Made by a program: the position numbers and the translations under genes. This document shows positions 31,367 to 40,636 of a DNA stretch of 64,000 nt, in pieces. This stretch comes from Anniella stebbinsi (Eukaryota; Chordata; Lepidosauria; Squamata; Anniellidae): contig JARDYH010000003.1 in NCBI GenBank assembly GCA_029215795.1, positions 68,456,109 to 68,520,108 of the forward strand, written 5' to 3'. The number at the start of each line of letters is the position of its first letter. Position 1 is the stretch's first letter. The notes under the pieces were generated by a model that had not been told where the DNA came from, did not search any database, and saw only the letters and a list, made by a program, of their open reading frames with translations.

Positions 31367-32386
31367 CTATTCATTACTCCCTCCTGCCGCGCCTTCATCT
31401 TGCTTCTCTTCTCCAACCGATGTGGCATCCATTATGCCCAGCTTCTCCAGTAGCTCGATTCCTTGCTCACAAGATGTAATTCTTTGCTGCTTCCCGTTCC
31501 AGCTAAATCTCAAGAAAACTGGGTATCCCCAATTATAGGAAATCGATTTCTTCTTCAATGCCCCTGTACAGATTCTAACGCTCTTCCTCCACTGCACCGT
31601 TTGGGGGCACAAATCCTGGAAGACCTCAATTGGTGTTGCTTGAAGCGTTGGTTGACCTTGACTTCTAACTGCTTGCATTAATTTTTCTTTTTTGTAATAA
31701 TTAGCAAATTTCACAATAATGTCTCTTGGGAACTCTCTTGTCTTTCCATATCCCACTCTATGGGCCCGCTCAATATCTTCCATTCTCCAATCTTCCTGTG
31801 GCACCAGCTGTTTGACCCATGCCAAGATTAATTCTCTTATACTATTAAGGGTCTCCCCTTGCTGCTCCCCAAAAGATCTTATGCGTATGTTAGCTCTTCG
31901 GTCTCTGTCTTCCATCGCGATATGCCGTAAATCCTGATGCGTTAGCTGTTCCTCTTGTTTCTTGTATAGAACCTTTAGTTCTCCAGTTTCTTCCTGCAAA
32001 GCTCCAACCTCTTTCTCCACCTTTTGAAGTCCTGCCAAAAGCTGCTGTTGCGAATCGGTAATCCTTTTTGCCAGTCGTTCTTCTTGCTTCAAAAGAGCCT
32101 GCTCAATATTTCCATCTTGCTTTAGAATGGCTCGATCCAGCATCTTTTGGATAGTCTGAATCAGCTCATCTGTTGGGTCAGCTTGCCTCCCTGTGGTTGT
32201 TTTAGGAATTGCACCTGGCTTAATTCCAGTCTTAGCACTGGCATTTCCGGCATGACTAGGAGATTGCTTCTTTGTCTTTTCAGAATCCTTATCTGACATT
32301 TTATCAGTACGGAGTAGCCTGTAGCTTCTATCGGACGGATGGTCACCCTTAAGTCGACTCCAAGAAGTTATTTTCGTCTTGCTCAT
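31367..32386 (-). CDS. L1 ORF1 protein: RNA-binding coiled-coil trimer subunit
   Basis: 339 residues, uninterrupted, close to the usual vertebrate L1 ORF1p length. ORF1p coats L1 RNA and acts as a nucleic-acid chaperone in the L1 RNP. A basic, low-complexity N-terminus covers 1-70. A heptad-like coiled coil rich in Q/E/L/K spans about 72-160 (QALLKQEERLAKRI, LQKVEKEVGALQEE). An RRM starts near 164 (RANIRIRSFGE) and runs through IERAHRVG at about 205. RDIIVKFANYYKKE at 221-234 leads into the C-terminal domain to about 330, followed by an acidic/glycine tail. Two start choices: Met1 at 32386 or Met30 (MSDKDSEK), which may be the true start because residues 1-29 look atypical. It lies 208 bp upstream of ORF2. 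Confidence 0.92.
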   Translation of the reverse strand: MSKTKITSWSRLKGDHPSDRSYRLLRTDKMSDKDSEKTKKQSPSHAGNASAKTGIKPGAIPKTTTGRQADPTDELIQTIQKMLDRAILKQDGNIEQALLKQEERLAKRITDSQQQLLAGLQKVEKEVGALQEETGELKVLYKKQEEQLTHQDLRHIAMEDRDRRANIRIRSFGEQQGETLNSIRELILAWVKQLVPQEDWRMEDIERAHRVGYGKTREFPRDIIVKFANYYKKEKLMQAVRSQGQPTLQATPIEVFQDLCPQTVQWRKSVRICTGALKKKSISYNWGYPVFLRFSWNGKQQRITSCEQGIELLEKLGIMDATSVGEEKQDEGAAGGSNE

Positions 32387-32966
32387 AAATCATGAACTAT
32401 TCAAGCCTATCCGATAAGCACACAGCCACTTCAAGCCAGGGATCAAAGTCTCTTTCCCACAGTCACTCCCTCTGGCTTCTCTGTCTCCCGAACAGCCTTT
32501 TAATCACTTATAATCTTTTAATTGTTCGTTTAATTGCCACGGCTGAAACGTTGAGTTTCGTTTCTCCTCGGAGCAGAGTTAGCCCCTCCTCTCAGTCACT
32601 CAGTTATACAACCAACAGTCTTTCCACGCTTAAAGCTTAAAAGCTTTCCAAGCTTAAAAAAAAACTCTTTTCTGAAAGTTAGCAATCGTTCTACCGTCCA
32701 TTCAATCAGCCAGCATTGTAAATATGTCTTTTATTTACCTTCGCCGTACTTCAAAGCTGTCGGTCCGTCACCTCCCTCTGCCAAGCCGGTTGTAAAATCA
32801 TAAATCTCTTCCAGCTGCAGTCTCTTTAGCAAGCTTTCCCCTCTCCTTAGCAGACTTATATGTAACAGATCGCTCTTTTAAGATAGGGAATTTACATTTA
32901 ATTCACTGCTTCTTTCGGAGGATGAAGGATATACGACCTACCCCATGTTCTGCTAGGCCACGCCCC
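32387..32966 (-). promoter_or_regulatory. L1 5' UTR / internal promoter
   Basis: The 580-bp leader upstream of ORF1 in a full-length element, where L1s carry their internal RNA polymerase II promoter. The first bases on the L1 strand, GGGGCGTGGCC, form a KLF/Sp-type box. No monomer repeats are visible. Promoter activity is inferred from position and family knowledge only. Confidence 0.6.
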
Positions 32967-32981
32967 GAAATTCCCTTTTCT
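32967..32981. repeat. L1 target-site duplication, 5' side
   Basis: Identical to 27188-27202. Confidence 0.95.
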
Positions 32982-33095
32982 CTGCAACTGTTAAAGTTAC
33001 AAGAGCCCTGTCCTCCTTTTCATATGGTCAGCCTAATGGTGAATATTTCTACATTGCTCCTTTTGTTTCATTTACTAAACTTTTAAGGAGGCTAA

Positions 33096-33098
<3 letters not shown>

Positions 33099-33121
<23 letters not shown>
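33099..33121. repeat. (CA)n microsatellite
   Basis: About 11 CA units just left of the MITE at 33127. Confidence 0.9.
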
Positions 33122-33126
<5 letters not shown>

Positions 33127-33347
33127 GGCTCAATTCGGACGACACAATAAACAACTGGTGTGGGGGAAACAATCGTCAGTTGTTTTGACTATTGTGTCAT
33201 CCGAATGCTGCCATAGTCAACTCAGCGCTGATCCTCATCCACACCAAAGTTGATTATTTATTACCATGTTGTGTGGGGAGTGCCCCCTAGGGTTAGGGTT
33301 AGGGTTAGTCAACCCACCATTGACTATCGTGTCGTCCGAATTGAGCC
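33127..33347. mobile_element. MITE-like element with an internal telomeric-repeat patch
   Basis: Terminal inverted repeats GGCTCAATTCGGACGACAC / GTGTCGTCCGAATTGAGCC. Collinear with 20181-20405 except in the middle, where that copy has about 27 bases of ordinary sequence and this one has 3.5 TAGGGT units (33288-33308) and TCAAC. Bounded by CA and TG repeats. Confidence 0.75.
33288..33308 (+). repeat. Short interstitial telomeric repeat (TTAGGG)3
   Basis: TAGGGTTAGGGTTAGGGTTA and one G: three and a half vertebrate telomere units inside a MITE. Too short to be a telomere or a fusion point. Confidence 0.85.
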
Positions 33348-33349
33348 TC

Positions 33350-33350
<1 letters not shown>

Positions 33351-33398
<48 letters not shown>
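33351..33398. repeat. (GT)n(GA)n microsatellite
   Basis: About 9 GT units then about 14 GA units; a further short GTGTGT run to 33418. Confidence 0.9.
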
Positions 33399-33399
<1 letters not shown>

Positions 33400-33419
33400 G
33401 TGTGTGTTAGTGTGTGTAA

Positions 33420-34560
33420 CTTATAAAACACCAAAACATAGATATGTCACTTGAATGAGACCTTAATGTTGAAAACAGAGCTAGCACAAGACCTGAGCAA
33501 ACCTTCAGCATAGAGCCAGCACTGCTAGAAACAAAGAAACCTAAGTTTAATTTCTGAATTCTCTGAGCATGGCATTACATTTTAAGTTTTAACATGGAAA
33601 TTGGGTTCTACGGACCAAACCTAAAATTACTTTAATTCTGTATCTAACAGATATGTCCTTTTTCATTTTTGCTCTAGATTGGGACCCCAGCGTAGATCAG
33701 CCCCCCCCCCCCACATGCCTACTCTAGAGTCATTTTTAAAAATGACATACAATACCTGCTAGATATGGATTTAAAGTAATGTCTCTTTTGGCCTGATGTT
33801 GGAGATTTCTTGGGAATCAGAAATGCCTTGTGACCACTAGGCACTGTATAAGATGCATTGGATACATCTGAGTGCCTCAAGCTGAGTACCACCAAAATTA
33901 GATATTAAAAAAATAAAATAATCAGGCCTTTAAGTGCTTAGAGACATAAACCCTGAGAGCCAAACTATTTAAAATGCAGGCTTCCATTAAATATATCGAT
34001 ATTTTTCTTCAAAAATAGCAAACACAGGATGATCAGGATTGAGACTATGGAACATAGGGAAGGGTTTTAAAACCATTTCTTCCCACCACGTTCCAGATGA
34101 AAATCACCCCACTCCATTCCCCAGAAGCTGCCATTCCCTTCTCCCGCCCAATATTGACCATTGGTGTCAACAATACTTTCAGTTTGCTCACATAAAATGT
34201 GGGTAGGATATTAACCAATCTGAGAAGGCTTTGGGTGTGTGTTGTGATATATTATTCAAGGAAGAGCAAGATAAGAACAGCAACAGAGCCTTAGCCTTGC
34301 AAACCTTAAAAAATAAACAAATGATTCCCATGTTTTTTTCTGACATAGTAAAATTGCCATTTGATTTTAAGGTTTGAGTTTTCAATGGGGAATATGTTGT
34401 TTTGAATGAGTCCTCATGTGGGAACTGCTAACATCACACCTAAACATGGGATAAATTCATTTGCTTCACATGATGATGCTAAAATACCAACTTTCACACT
34501 TTTGAACTAACAGGTGAACTCAGACTCAGGGCTTCACCACACCAGGCTGAAATTCTGAAT
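33420..34560. other. AT-rich unassigned stretch
   Basis: About 1.1 kb with no recognised element except a poly-C run near 33701-33712. Confidence 0.4.
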
Positions 34561-34569
34561 CCTTACCAG

Positions 34570-34865
34570 GGCTTTCTGCTTCCAGTTTCTTCGCGAGATT
34601 ATGATGGGCCCCATTACAAAGTGGACACATGATTTGAATTGAAAACTTCCTTTCTCGGCAGTGTTCTATTTCTTTTCATTATACAGCACTATCTAGTGGC
34701 TGTATTATAGCGCTACAGTTCATTACCCACTGCCGATATCTCGCATTAATGTTCGTTATTCAATCTTTTAAAAAGTGAGATAAAGCTCAAAAAGTGCAGG
34801 AGACTCCGTGGAGGTTGACAATGTCATATAAAGGACCCACAAACATTTGTGAATGACCACACATG
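34570..34865 (+). repeat. Dispersed repeat (TATAAAGGACCCACAAAC family), copy 2
   Basis: Matches 22800-23090 in the same orientation: TTGAAAACTTCCTTTCT, CTATCTAGTGGC, GTGGAGGTTGACAATGTC, TATAAAGGACCCACAAAC, GAATGACC. Confidence 0.6.
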
Positions 34866-34916
34866 GCTGTGCAATAATTTTTTTGTGAAGGAATGCTCTC
34901 GATCTCCTCCAAAATT

Positions 34917-34998
34917 CACAGGGTTGTTATGAGGATAATATGGAGAGGAGGAGGATCAAATAAGTGGGATATAAACACAACAAATAATAAAAAGGTGG
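34917..34998 (+). repeat. SINE 3' fragment (MIR/L2-tail type)
   Basis: CACAGGGTTGTTATGAGGAT and GTGGGATATAAACACAACAA in plus orientation; the tRNA head is absent. Confidence 0.55.
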
Positions 34999-35600
34999 CA
35001 CTAGGAGCCCTATGTTTGGGAGGTCCCCTAGAAGCCTGCTTTTGCCCACATATGCCCAGCCAGAGAGAAATCCATGTGTGCAAAGAGGTGTGCTGTACGT
35101 GCTGTTCTTCAAGTGATCCAGAAGCTGGGCTGTTTTCACCATAGATTTATTTCATAATGTTGTCAAGCTACAGAAAATATATTCACTAAAGACTGGGGGT
35201 GGGGGAAGGAAGGAGAGTCTTAAGTGCTACTAGTTAAGCCATCGTTAAATAGTTTGTCATCCCACTATGTTATGCAGGTGGATATTGTTCACATGCATGG
35301 TCCAAATATTCCCTTTCCCCCATTCCCATCACTCTTCTGTGGAGTCTCTCCCTCTCCCTTCACCTTTGTCCAATCTGTCTAGCACATTCTGGGCAGGCCT
35401 GATGAGCTTTTGATGAACGTTTGGCATACAGTCAGTCACCTTCTCCATTCTGTTTGCTTCATTTCTCACTCAGGAGCACCATTCCATTAGTGGGTTCCAA
35501 ATAAATCAATGTGGTGGGGGAATTACTCTCTGAAAGGACACTGATATTTTTCATGGCTGCTTCTGTCAGCCCCCATGGGACACGTGACCCCCATTTGATG
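34999..35600. other. Unassigned stretch
   Basis: No recognised features. Confidence 0.35.
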
Positions 35601-35664
35601 TAGAATGGAAGCTGCCTCATAGAAAGTTGAAGCATTGGCCCCTCTAGCTCAGTATTGTCTATGA

Positions 35665-35787
35665 CAGCCTTCTCCAACCTAGTATCCTCCACATTTTGGG
35701 GACTACAATGCCAATCACCCCTGCTGGCAGGGACTGAAGGGTGTTGTAGTCCAAAACAGCTCGAAGTCCCCAGGTTGTGAAAGGCTT
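35665..35787. mobile_element. Palindromic hAT-type MITE inside the SINE
   Basis: CAGCCTTCTCCAACCTAG and, reverse-complemented at the right, AAGCCTTTCACAACCTGG; inner GGACTACAATG / GTTGTAGTCC. Flanks GTCTATGA and GTCTATAC match 6 of 8, a decayed TSD. Confidence 0.65.
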
Positions 35788-35795
35788 GTCTATAC

Positions 35796-36119
35796 TTGTT
35801 GTTCAAACAACACATTACCCCACACTTAGTGGTTGAGTGTGGGTTATGTTGAACTGTGGGTTAGCGTGTAGTCTGAACTCAGGACATTTTCTGCAAGGTA
35901 GCTTGTTAACCACCCTAAACAATTCAACAACAAACCATAGGTTCTCAAGGTGGCTTATTCAAGGAAAATAAGCTACACTGCATGGTTAACAAGCCACCCT
36001 GCATTAAACATTCTGGGTTCAGACAACATGCTAACCTACAGCTCAACAAAAAACCTGTGGTTCAACAACAACCCACACTCAACCACTGAGTGTGGTGTAG
36101 CGTGTTGTGCAAACCCAGT
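35796..36119. repeat. Palindromic MITE-like element (GTTCAAACAACAC type) inside the SINE
   Basis: Left TTGTTGTTCAAACAACACAT and right GTGTTGTGCAAACCCA, with inverted inner copies of CACACTTAGTGGTTGAGTGT / ACACTCAACCACTGAGTGTG. Related to 11518-11786. Confidence 0.65.
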
Positions 36120-36229
36120 CACTGACTGGCAGTGGCTTTCCAGGGGTCTGAGACCTATCTGGAGATGCCAGGGATTGATCTTGGTACCCCTGCATACAGA
36201 GTATGTGCTTTACCACTGATTTACAGCCT

Positions 36230-36653
36230 TTCTCTACACTTACAATAAATTCTGAAGTAACATTTAATAATAGCAAATATATTCCCATAGAACATATGTA
36301 CAAACCCTTATAGGTCACGGACATATCACTTGTGTGGAACGGTAGCACGATCCATGCTGGTCTCCCTGATAGTTTCTAGTGGGTCTGAAAACATTGAATA
36401 ATGGATGCAGTTAATTGTCTGTTAATTCATTAAACGTGGCATCCCCAATCCACTTGTCTCTTCCAGTTGTGAACGTTCTAATGCAGGATTGATGTGCCCT
36501 CAGGACTCTGGGTAAGGGCAAGATTATGAAGATGGATGTTACTCAGATTTTAATTAGAGGTTTTCATTCCCTTGCCTATTCCATTCTAAATGATTGACGT
36601 CTGTCTTTGGAATGAGGTGTTGGGCCAGACAATACTACAAGCCCACCATACTA
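36230..36653. other. Unassigned stretch
   Basis: No recognised features. Confidence 0.35.
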
Positions 36654-36899
36654 GGGCTGAATATACACTGCTGCTTTATAGCGGTATTGAAGTGCACTGA
36701 TAACTGTTGGGGCACATTACATATTCCATAAGCTGCTTTCATGGTGTTATTTCCTGCTTGTTATTCCGCATTATTCAAAATACTGCAACAAATGTCATTG
36801 TGAGCCCTATGAGGTATAAATGCACAAGAGGGATATAGCGTTACCATAATGGGATCGTAATGATTTGACACAAGGTGTAGATCTGGCCCAAGTTGAGGG
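36654..36899. mobile_element. Small MITE (GATCTACAC type), uninterrupted copy
   Basis: Collinear with the flanks of 16658-18223: GCACTGATAACTGTTG, TTCATGGTGTTATTTCCTGC, GAGGTATAAATGCACAAGAG, ATAATGGGATCGTAATGAT. It preserves the empty sites for both insertions found in that copy. Confidence 0.7.
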
Positions 36900-37712
36900 C
36901 AGGTTGGCGTAGTGTGATGCCTCTTTGTTCTGCTCCATGTGGCCAAGCTGTGACCCTGTGGGGCAAGACAGAATGAGTGCATGACCGGCAGTAGCAATAC
37001 TGGGAGCAGAGCGGCTGGCATTCATCAGCAGGGAGCTTACCTGCATGTAAAGCTTCATGGCCACCAGCTCCCCACACTCCTACATAGCACATGCTTCCCC
37101 TCGTCTCTCCTTTGTGGTAGTTGTTGAAGGTGGCAGGATGCTTTCACCAATACCGTTTAGCTAAGACACTGTTTTCATAGATTGCAAGGGAAGGGAGAGA
37201 TTGGGGAGATATATTTTCAGCAGTTACACCTTAATAAATAGACTTTCCCCTTCCCTTGCTTACCTGCATTTGTCCTTATATCCCCAGTGGAAAGAGTGCT
37301 GTGGCAATTGTTGCTGGCTCTTTGTGCATGGGATTCTGGAGGCAGGGTACCTGTAGAGGTTCCAGGAAGACAGGGGTTAAAAATGTATTCTTATTTGTTG
37401 GCGAGGCCACTCTGTGCAAAGTGCCCTTTCACAGTGGTTGCCATCACCATTTCTTCCCGAGTAGCCTTAAGTGTGTATTTGAGGCCAAAGTAGTATAGCC
37501 CCATGCTGCATGCGCTGCCCCGTGAGTTACAGTCTCCCTATCAGGTGTTTGTATGGGTAAAGCAGGAGGAAGAGGACAAGGCCTTACAAACTCTTTTCTG
37601 CTATGAATTTTTAAAAAGTTAGCTGTTATTGTGGCACAATTCCTTTCCTCAACAGTCATTAATTTACAATAGGTCTTATGATGTGGTTTGTCACAATTAT
37701 TTCAGTGGGGAA
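36900..37712. other. Unassigned stretch
   Basis: No recognised repeat; frames here lack domains. Confidence 0.35.
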
Positions 37713-37850
37713 TAGGGTGACCATATTTTGGAAACCAAAAAGGAGGACAACATGGGTGGCTCCCAAGGGGGCATGTCCACCAACATGTCTGGCCCCAGGG
37801 GTGTGTGTCCAGCACCAAGGGGGGGCCCCCACCTGAACATAGCCTTGGTC
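37713..37850. repeat. hAT-like left end (TAGGGTGACCATATTTTGG)
   Basis: One terminus only: TAGGGTGACCATATTTTGGA followed by AACCAAAAAGGAGGAC. The inverted partner is not present nearby. Shares its first 14 bases with the MITE family A-G but then diverges. Confidence 0.5.
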
Positions 37851-38228
37851 ACATATCTGATTTTGCAGTACGCAATTAAGACAAATCTGTTCTACATAAC
37901 ATCTTAATGTTAAAATCACTGAAATAGAGAACAATGTATCTGAAATTAACTTCACTTACTCCTACTTTTGTAGCTTTGGCTGTACTTTGAAGCTTTTGCT
38001 ATACTCTGAGTGATACATTCTCCCCTTCCCTTAGATATCTTTTCTGACTGTAGCCTCACTCCGCTGCAAACTGCTGCTGCTTTTAACAGGGCTTGCTGCC
38101 GACTGGCTGGCTTTTTATTTTTAAATTTATTTTTTTTATTTTTTAACCTTGTGTATGATTGTCACAAGTTTCTCTACTCTAACATTAGGGTGGGTGTTAT
38201 GGGTGGCAGACACTATTTTGCCCATTCA
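37851..38228. other. Unassigned stretch
   Basis: T-rich run at 38113-38142; otherwise nothing recognised. Confidence 0.35.
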
Positions 38229-38241
38229 CACTTCTCTAGAG

Positions 38242-38561
38242 TAGGCTGACCAGATAAAATCCAGGTCAGGGCTCATGTAACTTTAACATTTGTAGAGAAA
38301 AGGGAATTTCAGCCAGTGTCATTTGTATGCAATTAGTTCCTGGTGAAATTCCCTCTTCATCACAACTGTTAAAGGTGCATGCACTATACTAGAGTGACCA
38401 TATACAAAAGAAGGCAGGGCCCCTGCAACTTTAACTGTTGTGATGAAGAGGGAATTTCACCAGGAACTAATTGCATAAAAATGACACTGACTGAAATTCC
38501 CTTTTCTCTACAACTGTTAAAGTTACAGGAGCCCTGACCTGGATTTTATCTGGTCACCCTA
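38242..38561. mobile_element. hAT-type palindromic MITE, copy D
   Basis: Starts TAGGCTGACC and ends GGTCACCCTA; flanks 38234-38241 and 38562-38569 are both CTCTAGAG, a perfect 8-bp TSD. ACCAGATAAAATCCAGG variant. It sits five bases inside the terminus of the 38237-40444 hAT. Confidence 0.9.
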
Positions 38562-39001
38562 CTCTAGAGTTGCCATACATCCCGGAAAACCTGGATTGCC
38601 CTGGATTCTAATCAATTCCAAAATGTCCCAGCTGGTTGGCCAGGAATCCCGAATTCAGTGTCCGAGAAATTCAGACCCCCAAAATGGTGCCTTGAGCCTG
38701 CTCAGCGGAGCAGGAGCAGCAGAGAAAAAGATGCCGCCTTTTCCAGAGTACCGCTCTGCTCCACAGGCTCAGATGAGCCCCTCACTATGACTCACCTTAT
38801 TGTGCCTGCGGCTGCGTAGAGCAAGAACAACAGCAGGGAAAGGCACATGTGCTTTCCTCAGATTGCATGATTCCCATGCACTGCAAAGGAGTTTGGTAGC
38901 TTGGCTGGTTGCAGCCAGAGCTTTGGGGTAAGCACCGGGCAGAGCCCCTGGGCTGTTTATGGGGGAAGGAAGAGAGTTTGGGGGGGGGGGTGAGGAAGGG
39001 A

Positions 39002-39032
39002 GGGGAAAGGAAAGGAAAGGAAAGGAAAGGAG
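39002..39032. repeat. (GGAAA)n microsatellite
   Basis: About five GGAAA units, next to a G run at 38980-38990. Confidence 0.85.
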
Positions 39033-39454
39033 GGAGGGGAGAAAGAAAAGTCCGTCCCAAAAAAATCATCCTTCAGATATCCATTTCCTTGGATTTGGGT
39101 TGCAAGCCTCAAATCTGTTACTTGGAAGTAAATTGCAGTGAATTTAAGATGTCTGGATTTACAGTTGTTGATGTTTTAATTTAAAATTCCGCTTTGCAAA
39201 AACGTGAAGTAACTGTCCTTGTATAAAGTTATGTTATGTGTGTAGAAAAATATTTCTCCATTAAAAAGAACGAAAACAACAGAAACATTACTTTGCAACA
39301 AAGCACAAAAGCAAACTTTCATTTTAACTGAATAAAATACAGTAAAGGAGATTTTCATTTGGATTTTAAAAACAAAAAATATACACGTAAGGGCATGATC
39401 CAGTTACTATAAACACTTTTAGCTACCTAAACTGATGCATGTTTAATTAGAAAT

Positions 39455-39670
39455 AATTTCCATAGAACTCACTGGAACTTACTTCTGAGTCCCATTGTCT
39501 GCAGTGGGGCTTGCTCCTAGGTAAATGTGCAGGGAAAAGCAGGCATTTAACGTTCTCCCATTGAAACCAATGAGATCATAGAACCCTATGCATATTTGCT
39601 CAGACATAAGTCTCACTGTGTTCAATGAGTCTTACTCCCAAGTAGGCATGCATGGAATTGCAACCTTAAA
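39455..39670. repeat. Short palindromic repeats (AAGTAAGYCCCATTG type)
   Basis: Two degenerate units: GGAACTTACTTCTGAGTCCC / GGGGCTTGCTCCTAGGTAA and CATAAGTCTCACTGTGTTC / AGTCTTACTCCCAAGTAGG. Confidence 0.6.
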
Positions 39671-40044
39671 AGTACTTAACTTTCATTGGATCATACCTTA
39701 AGTTTAATTTGGGCTGTGTGGGTGGGTGGTGGTGGTGTTGCCTTTTAAATATGTCTAAGAAAATCAACATTATTATCATTTTTGTTGTCATTTACAATTC
39801 ATTTTGATCTTGTCAGCTAGTAGCACTGAACAGTCCATATTCTGCTAGAGCCACCACTTGAACACAAAGTAAATGGCTACTTTGGGGTTAAACAATAACT
39901 TCCAATATTAATATTCTATGGTAGCTACTTGGGCGATTGGAGTGGGGGTAAGTCTCCGCATTGAATTCTCCTCTAGCTTTTGAGAATTAGTGGGAAAATG
40001 TAATTTAGTGTCATTTTTCTGTTTGATTGCTTAAATTGTTCTTT

Positions 40045-40048
40045 GCCT

Positions 40049-40084
<36 letters not shown>

Positions 40085-40225
40085 TTACATTTGTATACCG
40101 CCCCATAGCCGAAGCTCTCTGGGTGGTTTACATAGGATTAAAAACAATTAAAAACAATATACAAAAATTAAAACAGCAAAAACATACAACATACACACAA
40201 TCTATACATTTAAAAACCACAGATG
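40045..40225 (-). repeat. L2-type LINE 3' end with (TTTA)n tail
   Basis: (TTTA)n at 40048-40086, then TACCGCCCCATAGCCGAAG and AGCTCTCTGGGTGGTTTACA, the minus-strand L2 3' UTR also seen at 10930. Confidence 0.75.
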
Positions 40226-40234
40226 CTTAAGTAC

Positions 40235-40320
40235 TTTAGGCTGCAATCCTATACATACTATTTAACTCAATAGAATTTATTTCTGAGTAGACAAGCATAG
40301 GATTGCGCTGTTAGATAACT
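40235..40320. repeat. Short palindromic repeat (TGCAATCCTATACAT type)
   Basis: GGCTGCAATCCTATACATAC and inverted GCATAGGATTGCGCTGTTA enclose a decayed CAATAGAATTTATTTCTGAG core. Confidence 0.65.
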
Positions 40321-40636
40321 AAAGCTTAGATAGCTTTCTTCCTTTTCCTAGACCTTTACATATTGCTCAGTTTTTTTAAATTCCTAGCTCCCTTCTCCCA
40401 CCCAAATTGTCCCGGTTTTGTGGATCCAGAATATGGCAGCCCTACACTTCTCACTTATATACATTAGCTTCTCAAGGATTGCAGGTTGACATACAGATTG
40501 TGAACTCCTGTCTATTTCCTGCACAAACACGCAACTTTCTAATGCCCTGTGTTGCCACCAGCACCATAGGAATAAGTTACAACAGGTGTCTCTGGGTTGT
40601 CTGTGCAGCCTCGTTTGTCTCTCTCTCTAAGACCCC

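Larger units (their letters stand above)
27203..32966 (-). mobile_element. Full-length L1 (LINE-1) retrotransposon with intact ORFs
   Basis: A 5,764-bp minus-strand element: 5' UTR 32966-32387 (about 580 bp), ORF1 32386-31367, a 208-bp gap, ORF2 31158-27322, a short 3' UTR (about 105 bp), and a poly(A) tail seen as T's at 27203-27216. An AATAAA signal lies on the minus strand at 27230-27225. The perfect 15-bp TSD and two uninterrupted ORFs make it a recent insertion. The 5' end begins GGGGCGTGG, a KLF/Sp-type box at 32958-32966. Confidence 0.95.
26937..33035. mobile_element. hAT-type palindromic MITE, copy C, split by the L1
   Basis: The left part 26937-27202 starts TAGGCTGACC; the right part 32982-33035 ends GGTCAGCCTA. 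Joined across the L1 (removing one TSD) they form a normal-length member with the ACCATATGAAAAGGAGGAC variant. Flanks TGTTGTAA and ATGGTGAA do not form a convincing TSD, so this copy may be older or its flank altered. Confidence 0.85.
35601..36229 (-). repeat. tRNA-headed SINE split by two MITE insertions
   Basis: The 3' part at 35601-35664 (TAGAATGGAAGCTGCCTCAT, TCTAGCTCAGTATTGTCTAT) and the head at 36120-36229 (GAGATGCCAGGGATTGATCT, TGTGCTTTACCACTGATTTA) join into one known reptile SINE. On the minus strand the head reads as a tRNA with A and B boxes (AGTGGTAAAGCACA; AGATCAATCC). The middle is filled by elements at 35665-35787 and 35796-36119. Not a functional tRNA gene. Confidence 0.75.
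38237..40444. mobile_element. hAT-type element, perfect TSD, hit by MITE D near its end
   Basis: Left end TAGAGTTGCCATAC (first five bases left of MITE D, repeated in its TSD to the right); right end reverse-complemented TAGGGCTGCCATATTCTGG. Flanks 38229-38236 and 40445-40452 are both CACTTCTC, a perfect 8-bp TSD. The interior holds a (GGAAA)n tract, two palindromic repeats (about 39455-39670 and 40235-40320) and an L2 3' end (40045-40225). No transposase ORF. Confidence 0.75.

Noticed and set aside
26929..33043. An 8-bp TSD for MITE copy C
   Set aside because: TGTTGTAA and ATGGTGAA agree at only the last two positions; I do not claim a TSD here.
33288..33308. TTAGGG repeats as a chromosome end or fusion site
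   Set aside because: Only 3.5 units, inside a MITE; far too short.
36160..36229. Possible tRNA gene on the minus strand
   Set aside because: A and B box-like motifs are there, but the sequence continues into a known SINE body and the cloverleaf is degraded; it is a SINE head.
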